The notes under the pieces: generated by a model
Told to the model about the DNA's origin: nothing
Databases searched by the model: none
What the model saw: the letters and a program-made list of their open reading frames with translations, nothing else
Assembly: GCA_049700155.1 (NCBI GenBank)
Contig: JBNAVX010000028.1
Coordinates: forward strand, 1-30,329
DNA length: 30,329 bases
Direction: 5' to 3'
DNA from: JACAEY01 sp049700155
GTDB taxonomy: Bacteria > Nitrospirota > Thermodesulfovibrionia > Thermodesulfovibrionales > SM23-35
Shown: piece after piece, positions 24,772-30,329 of the stretch
How the letters are laid out: the number at the start of each line of letters is the position of its first letter
Position numbering within the stretch: position 1 is the first letter of the stretch
Position numbers and translations under genes: made by a program

Positions 24772-25811
24772 GCAGGAGATATGATTCAAGGCAATAATTG
24801 GGCTAATCTCTCTGAGGGAGAGTCAGTTATTAAAATTATGAATGCTATGAGATTTGATGCTATGGTTGTTGGAAACCACGAATTTGATTTCGGACAGGAA
24901 GTACTCAGAAAGAGAATATTAGAAGCTAAATTTCCTATTCTTGGTGCAAACGTTGAGGGACTAAATATGTTAAAACCGTATGTGATAAGAGAAATCTCAG
25001 ATATAAAGATAGCGATTATAGGTATTGTTACAGAAGATACACCTGTATCAACTCATCCGAGAAATGTAATAGGACTGACGTTCTTATCACCTGAAGACAC
25101 AATTAAAAAATATATAGATGAATTTAAAGGAAAGGTGGATATAATTGTTGTTCTCAGCCATATAGGACATCAAGCTGATAGAGCCTTAGCAGAAAAATTA
25201 AGAGGTATTGATGTTATCGTTGGAGGGCATTCCCATACAAAAGTAGAAAGACCTGTTTTGATAGGAGATACTGTAATAGTTCAAGCATGGGAGCATGGAA
25301 AAGCACTTGGTGTATTAGACCTAACAATTAAGGATGGAAAGATTGCACACGCTGAAGGACATCTTGAAGATATAAAACCTGAAATTGGTAAAGTAGATAA
25401 AGATGTTAAGGCTATAGTTGATAAATATAGCAAAAGGGTTGATGCTGTCCTCAATGAAATAATAGGTGAGATCCAACTCGATCTCGAAGGAGAGAATGTG
25501 AGAAAAAGAGAGACCAATCTCGGCAATCTCATTGCAGATATTATTAGAAAAACAGCAAGTGCTGATGTAGCTATAATAAATGGTGGTTTAATAAGAACAG
25601 GGCAGTAGGTGGTGATGGGTATAAGGCATTTGGAGAGGCGGTTAAATCATCAAAGGACTTTGCAGTTGTCGGGGGTGCTATGAAAGGTGAAAAGCTTACA
25701 TACAGTGATTCAAGCAAATACCTCAGGGATGTGGTAATTGATTATATAAAAAAGAAAAGAACGATAGCACCAGAAAAGGAAGGAAGGATTAAAGAGATAG
25801 ATTCGGATTGA
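24772..25811 (+). pseudogene. 5'-nucleotidase/metallophosphatase (UshA/YunD type), truncated and internally deleted
   Basis: The frame from 24772 encodes AGD followed by MIQGNNWANLSEGESVIKIM, GNHEFDFGQE (metal-binding), VVLSHIGHQADRALAEKL and VIVGGHSHTK, the metal-binding second half of a calcineurin-type phosphatase, then the 5'-nucleotidase C-terminal domain up to INGGLIRTGQ and a TAG at 25606-25608. The N-terminal ~60-80 residues with the first metal ligands (HTND-type) are missing; a TAG sits right before AGD. After 25608 another frame gives GGDGYKAFGEAV, VVGGAMKGEKLTYSDSSKYL and an end at TGA 25809-25811, which is the family's normal C-terminus. About 130 residues between the two pieces are gone. 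The enzyme would normally be periplasmic; this copy lacks a signal peptide and cannot be complete. Confidence 0.85.
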
Positions 25812-26026
25812 TGAGAGTATATGTAAACAATAAGCTTTTTGATATCCTGCCCGGCATGAAAGTAAAACACGCAATTATTAGTGCAGGTCTTCTCAAAGAA
25901 ATTGAATCTGGCAAAAAGGTTTATGATGAATGGGGTAATGAGATAGGACTTGAAGGAGCATTGTCGGAAGGAATAAAAATTTATGTTAACACGGAAAATC
26001 CACAATTAAATAACGAGGAGGTCTAA
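25811..26026 (+). CDS. Small unknown protein, possibly beta-grasp-like
   Basis: A 71-residue protein starting MRVYVNNKLFDILPGMKVKH; the ATG overlaps the stop of the nucleotidase remnant as TGATG, so it was once translationally coupled to that gene. The pattern of a short strand pair, a helix (HAIISAGLLKEIESG), then GNEIGLEGALSEGIKIYV resembles small ubiquitin-like/beta-grasp proteins, but there is no C-terminal Gly-Gly, so it is not ThiS or MoaD. I do not recognise the family. The end of the gene contains the GAGGAGG used by the next gene. The function is unknown. Confidence 0.65.
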   Translation: MRVYVNNKLFDILPGMKVKHAIISAGLLKEIESGKKVYDEWGNEIGLEGALSEGIKIYVNTENPQLNNEEV

Positions 26027-26028
26027 TT

Positions 26029-26865
26029 ATGATTAGGTTAAAAAAGATAATCAGTTTAACTGTATTAATAATAGTATTAATGAGTTATAGTTTTGCTCAG
26101 GAGGATAAAGAGGGCTGTAAAGACCATCCACTTTTTACAAGAATGCAAAATTTTTATATCGGATATTGCAGACAAAGCCAATTTGACCAACTTGATTTCA
26201 GGGACGAAAAAGGCAGAATCGTAAAAGTGGAGGGCAAGCTAAATTACAAAGAATACCATATAAAGGAGGGTATTACTAATCCCCCAAGTAGCCTGCAGAT
26301 TCTTAGAAACTTCGAAAATGCAATAAAGAAAATTGGTGGTGTCAAGGTATATCAAAGTGGCACTAATGATATATGGTTAAAACTTGATAAGGGAGGCAAG
26401 ACCTTCTATGTATATTTAAGAGCACCACATGGAGAGACATATTATCTAACGTTTGTGGAGAAAAAAGCGATGGTGCAGGAAGTAGTTGCTGATGCAAAAA
26501 GTCTTTTAAGCGATATTCAGACAAAGGGAAGTGCCTCTGTCTATGGGATATACTTTGATTTCAATAAGGCAGATATTAAGCCCGAATCTGAGCCAGCTAT
26601 CAAGGAGATTGCAAAACTCCTTCAGGAAAATAAGGGTTTGAAACTCTATGTTGTGGGACACACGGATAACGTAGGAGTACTGGATTATAACATGAAACTC
26701 TCAAAGGCAAGGGCAGATGCAGTGGTAAAAGAGCTTACAACAAAGTATAAAATCTCGGCAGACAGGCTAAATGCATTTGGAGTTGCCTCTCTTGCACCTG
26801 TTGCATCAAACAAAACAGAAGAGGGAAGGGCAAGGAACAGAAGGGTTGAGCTTGTAGAACAATAA
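26029..26865 (+). CDS. OmpA-family outer membrane/periplasmic protein
   Basis: A 278-residue protein with a signal peptide (residues 1-23, cleavage after SFA). The N-terminal domain (about 24-165; CKDHPLFTRMQNFYIGYC, LKLDKGGKTFYVYLRA) is a region seen in front of OmpA domains in several Gram-negative groups. The C-terminal OmpA-like peptidoglycan-binding domain (about 168-278) shows YFDFNKADIKPES, VVGHTDNVG and ARNRRVEL. It probably tethers the envelope to peptidoglycan. It has a strong GAGGAGG 7 nt before the ATG, embedded in the end of the small upstream gene. Confidence 0.9.
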   Translation: MIRLKKIISLTVLIIVLMSYSFAQEDKEGCKDHPLFTRMQNFYIGYCRQSQFDQLDFRDEKGRIVKVEGKLNYKEYHIKEGITNPPSSLQILRNFENAIKKIGGVKVYQSGTNDIWLKLDKGGKTFYVYLRAPHGETYYLTFVEKKAMVQEVVADAKSLLSDIQTKGSASVYGIYFDFNKADIKPESEPAIKEIAKLLQENKGLKLYVVGHTDNVGVLDYNMKLSKARADAVVKELTTKYKISADRLNAFGVASLAPVASNKTEEGRARNRRVELVEQ

Positions 26866-27204
26866 GTTTAAGAATTCGTTTATGTTAGAAATTTGGTAAT
26901 GTCAAAGTTTTCATAAAAAAAAGAAATAAAATATGAAGACACAAGAGTAGATAGGACTAATCTATGTTTTCAAAAAAGGATTTCATCTTCTATTGTCATT
27001 GTCCGACTTGATCGGACAATCCAGAAAAAGAGACTGGATTCCCCGATTAAATCGGGGAATGACGGAAAGGTAAGCAGGTATTGAGAATACGACATTATTT
27101 AAAGGGAGGTAGGTTAATTTAAATCAACCCCTTGAAGATAAAGGATATTTAAAGAATTCACTTAAAAACTTTTGACATTACAGGAGACACTTCCGGGATA
27201 AAAA
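26866..27204. other. 339-bp intergenic region with cloverleaf repeat and small palindrome
   Basis: No coding frame is supported here. It holds the 69-bp cloverleaf repeat (26995-27063) and an 18-nt near-palindrome, GGTTAATTTAAATCAACC, at 27112-27129 with one mismatched pair. TTGACA occurs at 27172-27177, 19 nt before GATAAA, just ahead of the next ATG. No terminator with a clear T-run follows the OmpA gene. Confidence 0.6.
26995..27063. repeat. 69-bp cloverleaf palindromic repeat (GTCATT...AATGAC type)
   Basis: Outer stem GTCATT/AATGAC encloses three hairpins: GTCCGA/TCGGAC (27001-27017), AATCCAG/CTGGATT with a 9-nt loop (27018-27040), and CCCCGAT/ATCGGGG (27041-27057). The sequence differs from the 167-bp element. 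It resembles the widespread REP-like repeats that begin TGTCATTCCC and occur in many proteobacterial and related genomes; that match is from memory. It has no coding capacity. Confidence 0.8.
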
Positions 27205-28155
27205 ATGAAATCCATATTTTTTTCTTTTCTATTAACTCTATTATTGGTTTTTTCAAATGAAAATTCTCTTGCCCAGGAGATAAAAGACATAAAAGTTACT
27301 AAAAGCGAGGTTCTTAAAGCTAAAATGGGATCAAAAATTGATGAAATAGGGGTTTACTATCCACCAGAGGCAGCACCAGAATATCCTGAAAGTTTTGCCA
27401 TTGGGAAAAACGAAGAAATTTATATTCTTGACAAAGCAAATGAAAGAATTCAGGTTTTCAAAAATGTAAAGAGAATAAAAACCATACCTATACCTTTTGA
27501 ATCATTTGAGGATATAGCTCTTACACCTGATGGCAAAATTGTTCTACTTGATAATATAGTAAAAAATTCGGTTTATATAATTAACTCAAAGGGAAAAACT
27601 GTCAGCGTAATTTCACTTGTTGGCGAGTTAATCTCATATGCGCCTGAAGTTACCAGTGTAAAGGTGATTGAATCTGGGAGGTGGGCTGGTATATGGGTAG
27701 AAATAGACTCAGGTTCAATAAAAATTGCAAATCTTGATGGTTCAAAAACAAAAAGAATAGCTGTTCCAGGTATATTTTTTGACGATGGGACAAGGATTTA
27801 TGAAATCAAAAGAATAGGTAATGCAACATATATGTTATATCTGTACGAAAAGGATTCTCTTTCTAAGTTTGATGAACTCAGTATATTTTTAAATGAATTT
27901 ATTTGTGGAATAGGTCCCATAGGAACTGATGAAAAAGGTAGAATCTATCTTCATGTTACATCAGGAGAAAATTACTCACTTGATTATGTTTTAATAATAA
28001 GTTCCAATTTAGAAATAATCGGGAAGTTTAAAATAGTGCTTTCACCAATCCAGCATCCCTTAAGAGTGACCAAAGAAGGACATGTTTATCAGTTATATTT
28101 AGATGAAAAAATGAGAAAGGTTAATTTTTTAAAATATGAACCAAAAATCGATTAA
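27205..28155 (+). CDS. Secreted NHL/beta-propeller-like protein of unknown function
   Basis: A 316-residue protein with a signal peptide (residues 1-23, cleavage after SLA). The body has repeated strand motifs of the NHL or six-bladed propeller kind: PESFAIGKNEEIYILDKANE with RIQVFK, then DIALTPDGKIVLLDN with SVYIINSKGK, then a later GTDEKGRIYLHV and TKEGHVYQLYLD. These folds usually serve as binding scaffolds in the periplasm or outside the cell. No catalytic residues stand out. The ATG at 27205 lacks a nearby Shine-Dalgarno; the AGGAG at 27182-27186 is 18 nt away. It is the last gene of the plus-strand island and converges on znuC. Confidence 0.75.
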   Translation: MKSIFFSFLLTLLLVFSNENSLAQEIKDIKVTKSEVLKAKMGSKIDEIGVYYPPEAAPEYPESFAIGKNEEIYILDKANERIQVFKNVKRIKTIPIPFESFEDIALTPDGKIVLLDNIVKNSVYIINSKGKTVSVISLVGELISYAPEVTSVKVIESGRWAGIWVEIDSGSIKIANLDGSKTKRIAVPGIFFDDGTRIYEIKRIGNATYMLYLYEKDSLSKFDELSIFLNEFICGIGPIGTDEKGRIYLHVTSGENYSLDYVLIISSNLEIIGKFKIVLSPIQHPLRVTKEGHVYQLYLDEKMRKVNFLKYEPKID

Positions 28156-28562
28156 GAAGAAAGCATGGCATGGACTGAACCCTTCTGAAAGGACATTCTG
28201 AGAGAAATTGAGAAAGCCTCTTGCCTGCATCTGTTCTATCTCTAAAGAATTCATTCTTTCAATAAACCCGAAAATGCAGAAAACCTTATAAATACATTAG
28301 ATGTTGAAATACCCTGCAGGGCAGCATGACACTTTTATATACAAAGCCTTTATAACTGTCATTCTGAACACGTTTTAATAACTCTAACCCACTTAATTCA
28401 TAAATTTATGAGTAACTGGCAGATGCAGTATTCTCGCTCATTCTCGGCTCGATTAAGATCGAGCCTCCGAGGTAAATTCTTTCTTCGAAAGAATTTAAAT
28501 CCGCTCAAATACTACATCTGCCAAAAATTTTATGAATAATATGGGTTAAGTGCATTTTCGGG
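28156..28562. other. 407-bp convergent intergenic region containing MITE copy 3
   Basis: It lies between the ends of the NHL-like gene and znuC. The first 228 bp contain no frame I can support. They hold a hairpin, AAAGAAT/ATTCTTT with a 2-nt loop (28244-28259), and a 10-bp palindrome, CCCTGCAGGG, at 28312-28321. The rest is the 167-bp element. The hairpin has no T-run, so I do not call it a terminator. Confidence 0.6.
28384..28550 (+). repeat. 167-bp MITE-like palindromic element, copy 3
   Basis: The core at 28416-28524 is 109 bp and differs from the reverse complement of copy 1 at only two positions, both in the outer 17-bp stem (CTGGCAG for TTGGCAG at the left end, and CTACATC for CTGCATC at the right). 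Both internal hairpins are perfect. The outer flanks, CTAACCCACTTAATTCATAA and TATGAATAATATGGGTTAAG, form the degenerate outer inverted repeat. It ends 12 bp past the znuC stop codon. Confidence 0.85.
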
Positions 28563-29309
28563 TCAATCGTGTCTATGACATATCAAGTGTTGAGCAAATT
28601 CGCCAAAATAGCTCCCCATTTCTTTTGAAGCACAAAAATCTTCAAAGCTACCATAAAAGATTATGCTTTTGTCGAGATATAGAAGCTTTGATGCAAATTT
28701 CCCAATGCTACCAATATCATGTGTGACAAGGATTATGGTTGTATTTCTTATTTTATTCAGCTCTTGAAGGATGTGGAAGAATTTTTCTCTTGTTTCTGGG
28801 TCAAGAGCTGTTGTTGGTTCATCAAGAATCAGTAGCTCAGGTTCATTTACTATAGCCCTTCCTACCAGGACTCTTTGAAGCTGTCCTCCTGAAAGCTCAC
28901 CAATCAAGGCATTCTGGATATCTATTACATCCATTAATTTCATTGTTTCATTTATTATTTCCTCTACAGATTTGTTAAAATTTTTTATTTTTTTCTTTTT
29001 TGGGTAAAGTCCTGAGAAGATAATTTCTCTGACAGTAGCAGGAAAATATGGGTTAAAATGGGTTCTTTGAGGAAGATAGCCTATGCGATATCTTTCTTTA
29101 AAATTTACAGGATTTATTCCAAAGAGTGAAACAGTTCCTTTTTCTGGTTCAAGGATACCCAGAATAATTTTAATAAGTGTGGTTTTGCCTGAGCCATTTG
29201 GTCCAACAAGCCCTATATAATCGCCAGAACTTACACTGAAGGAGATATTGTTCAAAACATCGTTTGAGTTGTATCTGAAGCATAGTTCTTTAACATCAAT
29301 AATATTCAT
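28563..29309 (-). CDS. znuC: Zinc/manganese ABC transporter ATP-binding protein
   Basis: A 248-residue ABC ATPase of the metal-uptake class. Walker A GPNGSGKTT is at residues 36-44, the Q-loop near Q81 (GYLPQRTHFNPYFPATVREI), the signature LSGGQLQR at 139-146, Walker B LLILDEP at 159-165 and the H-loop H197 (VTHDIG). GYLPQRTHFNPYFPATV is typical of Znu/Mnt/Tro ATPases. It energises import of Zn2+ or Mn2+ captured by the adjacent binding protein, overlapping that gene by 4 bp. The membrane permease (znuB) would normally follow but is absent here; the 3' side holds a MITE copy. Confidence 0.9.
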   Translation of the reverse strand: MNIIDVKELCFRYNSNDVLNNISFSVSSGDYIGLVGPNGSGKTTLIKIILGILEPEKGTVSLFGINPVNFKERYRIGYLPQRTHFNPYFPATVREIIFSGLYPKKKKIKNFNKSVEEIINETMKLMDVIDIQNALIGELSGGQLQRVLVGRAIVNEPELLILDEPTTALDPETREKFFHILQELNKIRNTTIILVTHDIGSIGKFASKLLYLDKSIIFYGSFEDFCASKEMGSYFGEFAQHLICHRHD

Positions 29310-30262
29310 TTACATTCAAGACCTGTAATAAGATTTTTAAGATTTTGCTCCATAAGTGATATGAAATCAATATTATGTTTGAAGTCTTCTTTTGTAATAT
29401 TATGTGCACCATGAAGCATCAAAAGCCTGGCACCTGTCTCTTTTGCAATAACTTCTGAAACCTTTGGACTTACAAGTTCTTCGTAAAATATATATTTTGT
29501 ATTATATTCTTTCAATTTATTAATGAGTTCAATTAAATTTTTAGGGGTAGGTTCAGCATCTGGAGAAAATCCTTTATACGCTGAAAGATAGTTTAATTTA
29601 TATCTCTTAGTAAGATAGCCGAACGCAAAGTGTCCTCCATAGATAATGGTATTTTTCTTACATGATGAAAGAGACTCTTTGAATTTACTATCAAGTTCTT
29701 TTAGTTTTGTTATATAGTTTTTAGCATTTTTTTGATAAAATTCACTGTTCTCAGGGTCTTTTTCTATAAAACCTTTAAGGATATTTTCAACCATTTTCTC
29801 AGCCTTTGAAAAATCAAGCCATATATGTGGATCAACTTTTAAGTTTTCAGATTCGTGACCGTTTTGCTTATGGCTATTTTCAGTCAGTATAATATCCCTA
29901 CTCGAATCTATTACAAGGGGTATCCTGTCTTCTATGCCTTTAAGGACATCATCAACCCATGGTTCCATAAACTTACCAGTATAGATAAAGATATCAGCAT
30001 GTTTAATTTTTAGAATGTCTTTTGGTTTAGGCTCAAAACTATGGGATTCTACACCTGGAGGGAGAATAAGGCTGACATCAGCTTTTTCTTTTCCGATATT
30101 TTTTGCAAAATCATATAGAGGAAAGAGTGTTGTAATGACCTTAAGCTTTTTTTCTTCATCATAACTTGAAGGCTTTTTTTCACAAGAAATTGATGTAAAA
30201 AATAAAATGAATAAAGTTGAGATAGAGATATAAAAGATTAAAAAATTACGGAGTTTTATCAT
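29306..30262 (-). CDS. znuA: Zinc/manganese-binding lipoprotein of ABC transporter
   Basis: A 318-residue cluster A-I solute-binding protein. A hydrophobic signal (residues 5-24) ends at a lipobox-like SISC with C27, so it is probably lipid-anchored. Expected metal ligands are H74 (GVESHSFEP), H146 (DPHIWLD), H211 (IIYGGHFAFGY) and a later acidic residue. A short His-containing loop (SHKQNGHESE, residues 130-139) matches the His-rich loop of ZnuA, favouring zinc. It is first in the operon, with AGGAGAGAAGG before the ATG. The specificity (Zn or Mn) is inferred from the loop. Confidence 0.9.
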   Translation of the reverse strand: MIKLRNFLIFYISISTLFILFFTSISCEKKPSSYDEEKKLKVITTLFPLYDFAKNIGKEKADVSLILPPGVESHSFEPKPKDILKIKHADIFIYTGKFMEPWVDDVLKGIEDRIPLVIDSSRDIILTENSHKQNGHESENLKVDPHIWLDFSKAEKMVENILKGFIEKDPENSEFYQKNAKNYITKLKELDSKFKESLSSCKKNTIIYGGHFAFGYLTKRYKLNYLSAYKGFSPDAEPTPKNLIELINKLKEYNTKYIFYEELVSPKVSEVIAKETGARLLMLHGAHNITKEDFKHNIDFISLMEQNLKNLITGLECK

Positions 30263-30301
30263 ATCCTTCTCTCCTTTTTGAACAATTTTTTACAAAGACT
30301 T

Positions 30302-30314
30302 TATCTGTAAGATA
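30302..30314. promoter_or_regulatory. Small palindrome upstream of znuA, possible operator
   Basis: TATCTGTAAGATA is a perfect 5-3-5 inverted repeat about 40 bp before the znuA start. Metal-uptake genes are usually repressed by Zur, Fur or MntR type regulators at such sites. The half-site is short and no regulator gene is in the window, so this is only a candidate. Confidence 0.25.
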
Positions 30315-30329
30315 TAGGATAGGATTTTT

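Noticed and set aside
1..30329. CRISPR array, tRNA or rRNA genes, prophage or complete IS
   Set aside because: No regularly spaced direct repeats, no tRNA-like cloverleaf with conserved T-loop, and no transposase or integrase frame were seen. The cloverleaf-shaped repeats lack tRNA landmarks.

Overview
This AT-rich window looks like chromosome of an anaerobic, Gram-negative, deep-branching bacterium. Thermodesulfovibrio-like Nitrospirota is my best guess. The reasons are an envelope toolkit (HtrA, OmpA-type protein, zinc-binding lipoprotein), a rubredoxin/flavodiiron oxygen-detoxification pair, a tandem DUF507 pair behind rpsF-ssb-rpsR, and a hemE next to an AhbD/NirJ-type radical SAM gene. 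The taxonomic call is inference; no rRNA or tRNA gene was seen.

Layout. Positions 1-5247 (minus strand) are one tight run transcribed right to left: nicotinate phosphoribosyltransferase, an EamA transporter, the GTPase hflX, the heme-type radical SAM protein and hemE, which runs off the left edge. Positions 5248-7829 hold a glucan phosphorylase flanked by two inverted copies of a palindromic element. Positions 7830-9854 hold an HtrA protease and a Clp-fold membrane protease. Positions 10023-11664 are a small conserved protein, rubredoxin (too short for a 60-residue cutoff, found by eye) and a flavodiiron protein. hisG (11886-12764) is on the plus strand. Positions 12845-14793 are rpsF-ssb-rpsR-DUF507-DUF507-HNH. 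Positions 14944-20098 are ftsB-GH57-dtd-glgB. Positions 20203-24622 are gcvH-lpd and mutS. Positions 24772-28155 are a plus-strand island: a broken 5'-nucleotidase gene, a small unknown protein, an OmpA-family protein and a secreted NHL-like protein. Positions 28563-30262 are znuA-znuC with no permease next to them.

How the genes work together. glgP, glgB and the GH57 enzyme form a split storage-glucan module. Rubredoxin and the flavodiiron protein form an electron-transfer pair. HtrA and the Clp-fold protease suggest envelope protein quality control. The rpsF block is a ribosome/replication housekeeping operon.

The main novelty is a 167-bp non-coding element with a 109-bp cloverleaf-capable core, present in three nearly identical copies: 5266-5432 (inverted relative to the others), 7659-7825 and 28384-28550. 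It has nested inverted repeats and no transposase, so it looks like a recently active MITE. Two copies bracket glgP in opposite orientation, one of them ending 4 bp before its start codon, and the third lies 12 bp beyond the znuC stop, where znuB might be expected. Other points are an hflX frame whose full-length start appears to be AUA, a second cloverleaf repeat of different sequence at 26995-27063, an internally deleted 5'-nucleotidase pseudogene, and a probable single-base frameshift at the end of the HNH gene.
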